Part shown: piece after piece, positions 16,481 to 24,589 of the stretch | How the letters are laid out: every line of letters begins with the position of its first letter | How positions within the stretch are numbered: position 1 is the stretch's first letter | Assembly: GCF_024298845.1 (NCBI RefSeq) | Contig: NZ_CP101156.1 | Coordinates: 3,348,001 to 3,412,000, forward strand | Origin: Natronosalvus amylolyticus | GTDB lineage: Archaea; Halobacteriota; Halobacteria; Halobacteriales; Natrialbaceae | DNA: 64,000 bases | Direction of reading: 5' to 3' | The notes under the pieces: generated by a model | Database searches by the model: none | Seen by the model: only the letters and a program-made list of their open reading frames with translations | Told to the model about the DNA's origin: nothing | Program-made: the position numbers and the translations under genes

Positions 16481-17289
16481 TGGCGGCCGAGACGACCGGC
16501 GACCGGGCGAACGTCACGGCACAACGAGGGGAGACGATTCTCGAACTCGAGGGGCTGGTCAAACGCTTCGGCGAGTTCGCGGCTATCGACGGCGTCGACA
16601 TGATGGTCGAACGCGGGGAGTTCCGGAGCGTCATCGGCCCGAACGGAGCTGGGAAGACCACGCTGTTCAATCTCATCTCCGGGGCGCTCCCGGTGACCAG
16701 CGGAACCGTCCGATTCGACGGCGACGACATCACGTCACTGTCGCCGGAAGCCCGGGTTCGCGCCGGCATCGGCCGTTCGTTCCAGATCTCGAACGTCTTT
16801 GGCGGGTTGTCCGTCCGGGAAAACGTCAGATTGGCCGCCCAGGCCAATCGGCAAGCTGAGTACGGCATCGTCGAATCGCTGTTCAAAACGACCGACCGGT
16901 ACGCCGACATCAACGAGGCCACCGACCGAACGCTCGAGCGGGTCGACCTCACCAACCTGGCCGACGTCGAAGCGAACGCACTCGCCTACGGTGATCGACG
17001 ACGACTCGAGATCGGTGTGGTTCTGGCTGCTGATCCGGCACTCGTATTACTCGACGAGCCGACGGCCGGGATGAGCGTCGAAGAGACCCGCGAAACGATC
17101 GATCTGATAGAGGAGGTGCTGGTCGACCAGACGTTACTGTTGATCGAACACGACATCGAACTCGTTATGGAACTCTCAGATCACATTACGGTGTTGAATC
17201 GCGGTGAGGTCATCGCCGACGGGTCGCCCGAACGGATCGCTGCCGATCAGGCCGTCCAGGACGCCTACCTCGGCGGGGTGGTCGAGTAA
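16480..17289 (+). CDS. livG: LivG-type ABC transporter ATP-binding protein
   Basis: This 269-residue ATPase has Walker A GPNGAGKTT, the LivG-type signature LAYGDRRRLEIG instead of LSGGQ, Walker B LVLLDEPTAGM and switch histidine LLIEHDIE. It overlaps the permease stop by one base and its own stop overlaps the next gene's ATG. Translational coupling is therefore likely. It would pair with the LivF-type ATPase to drive the fused permease. Confidence 0.92.
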   Translation: MAAETTGDRANVTAQRGETILELEGLVKRFGEFAAIDGVDMMVERGEFRSVIGPNGAGKTTLFNLISGALPVTSGTVRFDGDDITSLSPEARVRAGIGRSFQISNVFGGLSVRENVRLAAQANRQAEYGIVESLFKTTDRYADINEATDRTLERVDLTNLADVEANALAYGDRRRLEIGVVLAADPALVLLDEPTAGMSVEETRETIDLIEEVLVDQTLLLIEHDIELVMELSDHITVLNRGEVIADGSPERIAADQAVQDAYLGGVVE

Positions 17290-18008
17290 TGACCAACCCC
17301 GTGTTGTCACTCGAGAACGTCAACGCCGGCTACGGTGAGACACAGGTCCTCAGAAACCTCTCGCTGGAGGTCGGTGCGGGTGAAGTCGTCTCTCTCGTCG
17401 GACGAAACGGGGCCGGCAAGACGACGACGTTGCGAACCATACTGGGGATCATCACGCCGATGTCCGGAACCGTTGCCTATCGAGGTGAAGACATCAGCGC
17501 CATCGAGGCTACCGAGACTGTCAGACGGGGGATCGCACTGGTCCCGGAAGAGCGACGGATCTTTCCCGAACTCACCGTACGCGAAAACCTCGAGCTGGCG
17601 GCGCTCGGCGGTGCCGATAGCGAAAACGCGTTATCACTCGATGAGGTACTGGGGATGTTCGAGAACCTCGCCGAGCGAACCGAGAACATCGGATCGTCAC
17701 TGTCCGGCGGTGAACAACAGATGTTGGCCATCGCCCGAGCGCTCGTGGGCGGGGCGGAACTGATCTTGCTCGACGAACCGACCGAAGGGTTGGCCCCGTT
17801 CATCGTGCAGGACGTGATGGATATCGTGCGACAGCTCAACGACCGGGGGATTACCGTGTTACTGGTCGAACAGAACGTCCACGTTGGCCTCGAACTGGCC
17901 GATCGAAACTACGTCATCAACCAGGGCGAAATCGTCTACGAGGGGACCTCGGCCGAACTCGAGGCTGACGAGGATATCCTCGAGCAGTACCTCGGCGTGA
18001 CGAACTGA
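17289..18008 (+). CDS. livF: LivF-type ABC transporter ATP-binding protein
   Basis: This 239-residue ATPase has Walker A GRNGAGKTT, a canonical signature LSGGEQQML, Walker B LILLDEPTEGLAP and switch region LVEQNVH. It is the last gene of the uptake operon, starting within the stop of livG (TAATG). Its length and motifs match LivF. A convergent gap of 168 bp separates it from the MFS gene. Confidence 0.92.
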   Translation: MTNPVLSLENVNAGYGETQVLRNLSLEVGAGEVVSLVGRNGAGKTTTLRTILGIITPMSGTVAYRGEDISAIEATETVRRGIALVPEERRIFPELTVRENLELAALGGADSENALSLDEVLGMFENLAERTENIGSSLSGGEQQMLAIARALVGGAELILLDEPTEGLAPFIVQDVMDIVRQLNDRGITVLLVEQNVHVGLELADRNYVINQGEIVYEGTSAELEADEDILEQYLGVTN

Positions 18009-18176
18009 CGAGGTTTCCGTTCGTGGCAGGACGTGGCCCGTTTTCTCATCGTGTTCCGTTCGGTACCAGCGTGGGCCAACGTTCGGCGGAACGACAACCG
18101 GCGGCCTCACAGGGTTCTTGTCGCCCCATCGGGGATCGGTTCGTCGCTGACCGGGACACGGTTACAACAATCCCTA

Positions 18177-19454
18177 TCAACCGTCAGGGAGCTTCCAGTG
18201 TAACCACAGCCCACAGCAGAGTGCGACGACGATAGCGGCTGTCGCGATACCGAACGCGACCTGGTATCCGAATTCAGTGTACACGCGGGACCCGGCGACA
18301 GTTTCTCCGGTCCAGTACGTGTCGAGGGCGTATCCCATGGCAGTCGGAAAGACGGCTGCCCCGAGAAATGCCGCCCCGTTGACCGTGGCAGTCGAGACAC
18401 CACTTGCTGCAGTCGCGTGGCGATCTTTGATAACGGCGTAACTGAGCGTGAACGCTCCGAGGGTGGCTCCCGAAGTAAAGTAAATCAGTGCGACGATGCC
18501 CTGGTGGGGTGAGGGGACGAGGGTGAGGACGCCGAAACCGGCGACGTAGACGATTCCGCCACCGACGATCAAACCGGTTCGGGTCTCGAAGCGATCGGCA
18601 ACCCAGCCGAACGTCGGTGGGCCGACGAGCAGTCCGAAGCTCCCGAGGAGCGTGTAGTACGACGCCGTCGTCACCGAAACGCCCTGGGTCTGGACGACGT
18701 AAGGAACGCCCCACAGGCCGAGGAGTGTGATCAACACCCCCGTCGAGCAAAACAGCATCAGACTTATGACCCACGTCTCGCGCTCGGCCAGTACCGCTCG
18801 AAGGTTTTGCAGCACTTCCTCGAGCGTCAACGTCGTGCCCGTTTCGACGTCTTCGATCGGCTCGAGGCCGGCCGACTCGGGCGAGTCTCGCGCGAGCAGC
18901 CAGACGACGCCCGCAAACAGTAGCCCAACGACGCCGAGGGCGAACATCGTCGGTCGCCAGCCGAACGCGTTGGCAGCGAGGGCGAGCGGGGTCGTCGCCA
19001 TAATGCCGCCGAGCCCGGCGATCGCGATCGTGAGTCCGTTCATCGTCGCAAACTCGTCGGCGCGAAACCAGTTCGCGCAAAACCGTAGGGTCGAAATGAA
19101 GATGACGGCACCGCCGAGACCGATCAGCGCCCGGCTGAGAAACGCGACATGGTAGGTCTGTGCAAGGGCGAAACCGATCGCGCCCACGTTGAAGACGATG
19201 GCCCCGGCGGTAGCTGTCTTGCGTGGCCCGGCCCGGTCTGCGAGGATGCCGGTCGGGAGTTGCATGAGTGCATAGATGTAAAAGAAGGAGGCATGGAGCG
19301 TTCCGAGGCCTGCGCCGGTCGTATTGAAGCCGGCCATCAATCGATCTGCGAGAACGGCCGACGACAGCCGGTAGAGGTTCACGAGCAAGAAGACGATTGC
19401 CAGCACCGTCCAGACGAGCCAGCGTCGACGCAGGGGGTCGGTACGCAATGACAC
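18177..19454 (-). CDS. MFS transporter
   Basis: This 425-residue major facilitator has 12 predicted helices. The loop 2-3 motif is GILADRAGPRKTATAG and the mirrored motif GWVADRFETRTG lies in the second half. It is close to organic-anion/nitrate-type members; the substrate is unknown. The frame is open further upstream. I place the start at a GTG (19454) because TATTTTCATA at about 19477-19486 lies 27 bp before it, giving the normal N-terminus VSLRTDPLRRRW. It diverges from the CoA ligase, with palindrome A between them. Confidence 0.85.
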   Translation of the reverse strand: MSLRTDPLRRRWLVWTVLAIVFLLVNLYRLSSAVLADRLMAGFNTTGAGLGTLHASFFYIYALMQLPTGILADRAGPRKTATAGAIVFNVGAIGFALAQTYHVAFLSRALIGLGGAVIFISTLRFCANWFRADEFATMNGLTIAIAGLGGIMATTPLALAANAFGWRPTMFALGVVGLLFAGVVWLLARDSPESAGLEPIEDVETGTTLTLEEVLQNLRAVLAERETWVISLMLFCSTGVLITLLGLWGVPYVVQTQGVSVTTASYYTLLGSFGLLVGPPTFGWVADRFETRTGLIVGGGIVYVAGFGVLTLVPSPHQGIVALIYFTSGATLGAFTLSYAVIKDRHATAASGVSTATVNGAAFLGAAVFPTAMGYALDTYWTGETVAGSRVYTEFGYQVAFGIATAAIVVALCCGLWLHWKLPDG

Positions 19455-19476
19455 GACGTGGCATACGCGTACCGGT

Positions 19477-19486
19477 ATGAAAATAC
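19477..19486 (-). promoter_or_regulatory. TATA box of the MFS gene
   Basis: TATTTTCATA on the minus strand is about 27 bp upstream of the GTG at 19454. It decides this start over the longer frame, whose extra residues do not resemble an MFS N-terminus. Confidence 0.6.
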
Positions 19487-19537
19487 TTCCCCGCCAAACG
19501 GTCATGCTGGGTGGGAGGTTCTGGCTCGAGCGAGAGA

Positions 19538-19623
19538 CCACAGTAGCCAGTAAACGTCATTGCACACCCTCTCGCAATACAGCGTCGCGAGAGGTGTGTC
19601 AATCGTTTCACTGACTACTATGG
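19538..19623. repeat. Palindromic repeat family A, copy 2
   Basis: This 86-bp imperfect palindrome has ends CCACAGTAGCCAGT and ACTGACTACTATGG. The inner arms CACACCCTCTCGC and GCGAGAGGTGTGT flank a short centre. It matches 1630-1713 across both arms. Compensating differences in the inner stem (CTCAC/GTGAG in copy 1, CTCGC/GCGAG here) suggest pairing is kept. It sits between the promoters of two divergent genes. Confidence 0.8.
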
Positions 19624-19700
19624 CACGTGAGCAAAAGAGTCGAATCCCACATCATCAACCGATATGATTTTTATGTGGCGTGTTAGTGCATAACGTGGGG

Positions 19701-20987
19701 ATGACCTACAACGATATCGAGACGGCCGATCGGGATGACCTCAGACAGCTGCAAAGCGAACGCCTTCGAAAAATCGTCAAACAGGCGTACGAGAACGTCG
19801 ACTATTATCGCGACCAGCTCGACGCGCAAGGTGTCTCTCCCGCGGACATCGATTCGATCGACGATATCTCGAGGTTGCCGTTCACGACGAAAGAGGTGTT
19901 CCGAGACGAGTATCCCGACGGGCTGTTCGCCGTTCCCGACGAGGAGATCCGCCGGATCCACGCCTCTTCGGGAACGACCGGTAAGCCAAAGATCGTTTCC
20001 TACACGCAATCCGACCTCGAGGTCTGGTACGAGGCGATGGCTCGATCGCTGTATGCGGCGGGCGTCGACCCCGGCCAGACGTTTCAGAACGCCTACGGCT
20101 ACGGGCTGTTCACCGGCGGTCTCGGTTTCCACGATGGTATCGAAGAACTCGGTGCGACGGTCGTTCCGACCGGTGGTGGCGATACGGCCAAACAGATCGA
20201 GATGCTCGAGGACCTGGGGAGTGACGCACTCGGCTGTACGCCGTCGTACTGTCTGTACCTGGCGGAGCGAGCGGCCGAGCGCGGGGTTGACATCCGTGAT
20301 CTCCCGCTTTCGACGGTCGTTATCGGGGCTGAACCGTTCACCGACCCCATGCGCGATGAGATTGAAGAGCAACTCGACGTCACCGCCATCGATATCTACG
20401 GTCTCTCAGAGATCGTCGGCCCGGGGGTCTCCGTCGAGTGCGCACACGCCCAGGACGGACTGCACATCTGGGAGGACCACTTCTATCCGGAAATCGTCGA
20501 CCCGGATACGGGGGAACCGCTCGAGGAGGGCGAACGCGGCGAACTCGTTTTGACGACGTTGTCGAAAGAAGCGCTCCCAGTCTTGCGCTATCGGACCGGT
20601 GATATCACGCGACTGTACTATGACGAGTGTGAATGCGGACGGACGATGGTGCGGATGGATAACGTTCGCGGGCGCGTCGACGACTTGCTCATCGTCCGTG
20701 GGATCAACGTGTACGCGAGTTCCATTGAGGAGGTCATGCTCGAGTTCGAGGCCGTCGCGCCCCACTATCGTATCGATCTGTATCGGGAGGATCAACTCGA
20801 CACGATGGAGATCACCGTCGAGCACCACGAGGAGTTCGAGGGCGACCCTGCGGAACTACGTGAGCGGATTCAAAACCGACTCGACGACGTACTCGGTATC
20901 AGCGTGGATAAAATAGACGTCGTTCCCTACGGCGACATCGAACGAACCGAAGTGGGCAAGGTACGGCGCGTGTTCGACCATCGCTGA
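19701..20987 (+). CDS. paaK: Phenylacetate-CoA ligase-like AMP-forming enzyme
   Basis: This 428-residue adenylate-forming ligase has the PaaK pattern: opening LQSERLRKIVKQAYENVDYYR, phosphate loop SSGTTGKPK near residue 93, IDIYGLSEIVGPG, and the C-terminal hinge YRTGDITRL and GRVDDLLIVRGINVYAS. PaaK activates phenylacetate or a related aromatic acid to its CoA thioester. The start was set at ATG 19701 because TTTTTATG (19667-19674) lies 27 bp upstream. The ABC uptake operon and a PaaI-like thioesterase are neighbours. No ring-oxidising genes are in the window, so the substrate is open. Confidence 0.82.
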   Translation: MTYNDIETADRDDLRQLQSERLRKIVKQAYENVDYYRDQLDAQGVSPADIDSIDDISRLPFTTKEVFRDEYPDGLFAVPDEEIRRIHASSGTTGKPKIVSYTQSDLEVWYEAMARSLYAAGVDPGQTFQNAYGYGLFTGGLGFHDGIEELGATVVPTGGGDTAKQIEMLEDLGSDALGCTPSYCLYLAERAAERGVDIRDLPLSTVVIGAEPFTDPMRDEIEEQLDVTAIDIYGLSEIVGPGVSVECAHAQDGLHIWEDHFYPEIVDPDTGEPLEEGERGELVLTTLSKEALPVLRYRTGDITRLYYDECECGRTMVRMDNVRGRVDDLLIVRGINVYASSIEEVMLEFEAVAPHYRIDLYREDQLDTMEITVEHHEEFEGDPAELRERIQNRLDDVLGISVDKIDVVPYGDIERTEVGKVRRVFDHR

Positions 20988-21231
20988 GAATCGCCAGTTC
21001 AGCGGTTCGGTGGCGTTTTTGTGGACGTCTGCAGTCAGTGTTTACAGCCAGCCGAGGCAAATACCGGTTTCTCGAGGCCGAGATTTGAGGACCATCGCAC
21101 ACCCTTCGTCGAGCAGCCCCGTTCCGACCTCGAGCGATAACGCCGTTGTCCACTCGAGTAGCCGAGGCCCTACGCTGAGGGCAATAGCCCACTTCGACGC
21201 ACGAGGCCGATAGCCGGTCTCAAACGGCGTT

Positions 21232-21630
21232 TCACGCGCCGGGACGATACACGCGCCCTCTGAACGTCGCTATTCGGTCCTCGCCGTCGGTGACGACAAC
21301 CTCGTACTCGGCCGTTCGACCGCCGACGTGCGTCTCGGTCGCCGTCGCCGTCACCGTCGTTCCGACGTCGACCGCCTCGAGGTAGGAGATGTTCGTCTCG
21401 AGAGCGAACGCGGTCTCGCCGGCCGCATTTGAAGCGGCGGCGAACGCGGCGTCAGCGACGGAGTAAATCGCGCCGCCATGTGGGGTCCCGTGGAAGTTCA
21501 CCAGGTCGTCAGTAATGGACAACCGTGTTCGAGCACGGCCGGCCTCGGCCTGGACGAGTTCGATACCCAGCGTCTGGCAGTAGGCGTCGTCTTCGATACG
21601 TGCCCGGAGTGAGTCCTCGACGTCCGTCAT
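21232..21630 (-). CDS. PaaI-like hotdog-fold thioesterase
   Basis: This 132-residue hotdog thioesterase has the PaaI motif NFHGTPHGGAIYSVADAAFA. Such enzymes release CoA from stalled aryl- or acyl-CoA and protect the CoA pool. The start at 21630 follows TTACATAC (21651-21658) by 27 bp. The longer in-frame extension would run through the palindrome at 21665-21733 and is rejected. It converges on the CoA ligase and fits the same pathway. Confidence 0.85.
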   Translation of the reverse strand: MTDVEDSLRARIEDDAYCQTLGIELVQAEAGRARTRLSITDDLVNFHGTPHGGAIYSVADAAFAAASNAAGETAFALETNISYLEAVDVGTTVTATATETHVGGRTAEYEVVVTDGEDRIATFRGRVYRPGA

Positions 21631-21664
21631 AGCATGGCCAACGGTCTCATTGTATGTAATAGTA

Positions 21665-21733
21665 ATTCGTGGAACTAATCGAGACACTCGAGCGGTATCG
21701 TCTCCACTCGAGTGTCCCAGGACTTCCACGAAT
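21665..21733. repeat. 69-bp inverted repeat C between divergent promoters
   Basis: Outer arms ATTCGTGGAA/TTCCACGAAT and inner arms GACACTCGAG/CTCGAGTGTC are perfect. It lies just upstream of the thioesterase promoter. The last 17 bases of its right arm and flank (CTTCCACGAATCGCTAT, 21723-21739) recur exactly at 40616-40632, so it may be a repeat family or a shared operator. Confidence 0.75.
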
Positions 21734-21843
21734 CGCTATATGTCTCCACGACAGCTCATCTCTGGAGGAATTCGCTCGCCGTTCGGATGCCAACAATTAC
21801 CACATTGGTGGCCGTTTTACCGTCTATGCCCGAGCCACCACGC

Positions 21844-22293
21844 ATGCGTCTCGACCACGTCGGCATCGCTGTCGAGTCGATTCCCGACGCCGAGGGACTG
21901 CTCTTTGCCCTTGGTGCGAAGAAGGTTCACGAAGAGGTCACCGACGACACCTTCACCTGGGCGACGTACCGACTCGGCGATGCGTCCCGATTCGAACTCA
22001 TTGCTCCGCTCGAGGGTACCGACTCGTTTCTCACGGCCTACCTCGAGCGACACGGCCCCGGACTGCACCACGTGACGCTCGAAGTGGCGGACATCGATAC
22101 GGCGGTAGACGTGATCGAGACCGCGGGATACCGGGTTATCGATTACGACGACAGGAACGACTGGGCGGAGGCATTTATTTCGCCTCGCAATCCCACTGGT
22201 GCACTCATCCAACTGATGGAGTATCACGATTCGTACGCCCAGAATCGAGAGACCGACGAGAAGGGACTTTTCGTCCGCGGCGACCCAATATGA
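21844..22293 (+). CDS. VOC family protein (methylmalonyl-CoA epimerase/glyoxalase-like)
   Basis: This 149-residue vicinal-oxygen-chelate protein has two beta-alpha repeats. Metal ligands are visible as LDHVGIAV at the start, LHHVTLEV in the middle and IQLMEYHD at the end, the pattern of methylmalonyl-CoA epimerase. The exact substrate is not certain. CGTTTTACC around 21814-21822 places a leaderless start at 21844, although an in-frame ATG at 21826 exists. A convergent inverted repeat at 22351-22386 probably ends its transcript. Confidence 0.75.
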   Translation: MRLDHVGIAVESIPDAEGLLFALGAKKVHEEVTDDTFTWATYRLGDASRFELIAPLEGTDSFLTAYLERHGPGLHHVTLEVADIDTAVDVIETAGYRVIDYDDRNDWAEAFISPRNPTGALIQLMEYHDSYAQNRETDEKGLFVRGDPI

Positions 22294-22350
22294 CCATATT
22301 TCTCTGGGGTCGACGCAAAATGCGTTCAAAGGGAATTTCGCACTAGTGTA

Positions 22351-22386
22351 CCGTCAATTCCCGACCTCGTTGCGGGCGTTTGACGG
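22351..22386. terminator. Inverted repeat between convergent genes, likely bidirectional terminator
   Basis: CCGTCAA and TTGACGG form the outer stem and CCCG/CGGG the inner stem. It lies in the middle of the gap between the VOC gene and the small zinc-protein gene, which end toward each other. Termination is inferred from position; archaeal terminators often need only a T-tract, which is short here. Confidence 0.45.
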
Positions 22387-22407
22387 CACGTGAGGACAAC
22401 GATCCCA

Positions 22408-22545
22408 TCAGAACCGTCCCGGTTCACGGTACGTGCCGATCACACCGTGACAGTCCGGACAGTGGACGCGTAGCAAATCCCCCGATTCGTGGCGAACGAG
22501 GTCGGCGGCCTCGAGCGAGCGCTCGCAGTAGGTGCAGGTCGGCAT
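22408..22545 (-). CDS. Very small double-CxxC zinc-finger protein (45 aa)
   Basis: This 45-residue protein begins MPTCTYCERSLEAADLV, carries a second pair in VHCPDCHGVIG, and ends in GRF. Two CxxC pairs about 25 residues apart are typical of the tiny zinc-finger proteins abundant in haloarchaea. TTTTATTT (22567-22574) lies 27 bp upstream of the ATG, so it has its own leaderless promoter, divergent from the methyltransferase gene. Target and function are unknown. Confidence 0.75.
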   Translation of the reverse strand: MPTCTYCERSLEAADLVRHESGDLLRVHCPDCHGVIGTYREPGRF

Positions 22546-22636
22546 ACTGTGTCATACGTTAGCAGGAAATAAAACGTGTTCCCTCGACCCGAGTCCAGTA
22601 TCGTTTTATCCTCCGGGGAAAGTAGATTCCATCAGT

Positions 22637-23341
22637 GTGAAAGGACAGGAGTGGTACCAGGCCGACGACATCGCCGAGGAGTACGACGATAAGCGGTTCT
22701 CTCGGGGCGGTCAGCTTATCGACCGGCGGGAGAAAACCGCCGTTCTCGACGCGCTTGGACCGCTCGAGGGCCGGGACGTACTCGAAATTGCCTGTGGTAC
22801 CGGGCGATTTACCGTCATGCTCGCCGAGCAGGGCGCGAACGTCGTTGGACTCGATATTTCAGCAGCAATGTTACAGCAGGGACGCAAGAAAGCGCACGCG
22901 AGCGGTGTCGACGATTCGCTCGAGTTCCTTCGCGGGGACGCGGGACGGCTGCCGTTTCCGGACGACCACTTCGATACGGTCGTCGCCATGCGTTTTTTCC
23001 ACCTTGCCGACGATCCGGCAGCGTTCCTGAGTGAGATGAAACGCGTTGCACGCGAACAGATCGTGTTCGATACGTTCAACCGGTTCAGTTCCCGCAGCGT
23101 CTACAACTGGGCGCTACCGATGGGGTCGCGTCTGTATTCGACGAAGGAAGTGAGTGTGTTGCTCGCGAAAAACGGCCTCGAACTGGTCGACGCCGAACAC
23201 GATTTCCTCGTACCGTACGGTCTCTACAGAGCGATTCCGAACGTTCTCGCATCCCCCATTCGAGCCCTCGATTCGGCAGTGGGTCGACTGCCGTTAACTG
23301 ACCACCTCATGTCTGTCTCCTACTGGAACGTCAGGGTTTGA
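22637..23341 (+). CDS. Class I SAM-dependent methyltransferase
   Basis: This 234-residue methyltransferase of the UbiE/type-11 group has motif I VLEIACGTGRFT near residue 48 and the acidic loop VVGLDIS. FLRGDAGRLPFPDDHFDTVVAMRF follows as motifs II-III. The substrate is not indicated. The GTG at 22637 is preceded by TTTTATC (22604-22610) at 27 bp; the longer frame would overlap the divergent zinc-protein gene and is rejected. The next gene is a glycosyltransferase with its own promoter. Confidence 0.8.
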   Translation: MKGQEWYQADDIAEEYDDKRFSRGGQLIDRREKTAVLDALGPLEGRDVLEIACGTGRFTVMLAEQGANVVGLDISAAMLQQGRKKAHASGVDDSLEFLRGDAGRLPFPDDHFDTVVAMRFFHLADDPAAFLSEMKRVAREQIVFDTFNRFSSRSVYNWALPMGSRLYSTKEVSVLLAKNGLELVDAEHDFLVPYGLYRAIPNVLASPIRALDSAVGRLPLTDHLMSVSYWNVRV

Positions 23342-23422
23342 CACCCCGACGTATCAGCGAATAATCGTATTTTGCGGCAAAACCCAGCCTATTTTTACTC
23401 TCGGACGAATTTATCCGTCAAC

Positions 23423-24352
23423 ATGAGTTCGTCGCTCTCGGTAGTCGTTTCGACGTTGAACGGCCGAGAGCAGTTGCTTTCGTGTCTCGACGCCCTTCAT
23501 CGGGAACTCCCCACCTCGAGTGAACTGATCGTCGTGAACGGGCCGTCTTCTGATGGCACGTCCGGTGCGGTCCGGGACCGTGACGACGTCGACGTGCTCG
23601 TCGAAATATCCGAACGGACGCCGAACGTCTCCCGGAACGCCGGCATCGAGCAGGCGACGGGTGATGCCGTTGCGTTCCTCGGTGATGCCTACGCAGTCGA
23701 ATCGGGCTGGTACGATGCGATCTGTGGCACGATAGACCATGGAGCAGACGTCGTGACTGGGCCAATCCGTGGTCAACGAGTGGCTGAGGAACCACGGCGT
23801 GATTCGAGCCAGCCGCCGGAACAACGGACGATACGCCGACGCACAGTGACGCCGTTTGCCCCCGAAAACGTCGTCATTGATCGAACGGTTCTGGAGGCAC
23901 TCGATGGTTTCGACGAGTACCCACAAACCGCTGACGGCGTCGAGTGTGCCCATCGGGTCGCCGGCCTGGGTTTCGACGTCACCTGGAGCGACGAGATGGC
24001 CGTTCGAAACGAAGTCGGTACCGACGGCGGCAGGCCCGACGCTGCATGGGGCGACCGGTATCGTTCGCGGTCGTACCGTCTCGTGAAAAACTACGGCCTC
24101 TGGCCGTCGGTCGTCGGCCGACTCGTCTGTCGCGCACTTGCCGACGGTGCGAGTGGCGCTCGAGGCATTCTTTCGGGTGAGGGAACGCCAACCGGCTGGC
24201 TCGGCAACGGTGTCAGCGTGCTCAAAGGCTCTGCCCGAGGGTTACTCGATGGCCTCCGTTCACGCTATGCCGACCGTAGCACGCGTCGGAATCCACACGG
24301 ACTCTCCTCACGACACGACCGGGCGGTGCAAGTGTACGACCGCCGTTCCTGA
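23423..24352 (+). CDS. GT2 family glycosyltransferase
   Basis: This 309-residue glycosyltransferase opens with SVVVSTLNGREQLLSCLDAL and LIVVNGPSSDGT, the nucleotide-sugar-binding half of a GT-A fold. TPNVSRNAGIEQATGDAVAFLGD gives the likely acidic metal site. It has no predicted membrane helix, so it should act at the cytoplasmic membrane face or in the cytosol. TATTTTTA at 23390-23397 supports the ATG at 23423. No other glycan genes flank it; the flippase at 55-57 kb is distant. Confidence 0.8.
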   Translation: MSSSLSVVVSTLNGREQLLSCLDALHRELPTSSELIVVNGPSSDGTSGAVRDRDDVDVLVEISERTPNVSRNAGIEQATGDAVAFLGDAYAVESGWYDAICGTIDHGADVVTGPIRGQRVAEEPRRDSSQPPEQRTIRRRTVTPFAPENVVIDRTVLEALDGFDEYPQTADGVECAHRVAGLGFDVTWSDEMAVRNEVGTDGGRPDAAWGDRYRSRSYRLVKNYGLWPSVVGRLVCRALADGASGARGILSGEGTPTGWLGNGVSVLKGSARGLLDGLRSRYADRSTRRNPHGLSSRHDRAVQVYDRRS

Positions 24353-24589
24353 TACTCTTGGACCCCTTGTGTGAAGTTTCTCGCAACCTCGTGCTGGCGA
24401 GCGCCTTTCACGACTTAGTACTCCGTCGAGCGTTGATCTGTAAACCGAACCCGACAACCGCTATCGGGTCGGCTTACATACTCAGGCGTGACGAACCACT
24501 TAGGGCAGCCAGTATGGGTACCGACGTAGCCGATACACTCGAGGGTCCGTATACAAATCCTTAAGCGAGGTCCCCGACAATCGCCGCGC

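Noticed and set aside
24353-24589. Possible RNA gene between the glycosyltransferase and purK
   Set aside because: A few short inverted repeats occur but no tRNA or known RNA structure could be drawn; only the purK TATA box is supported.
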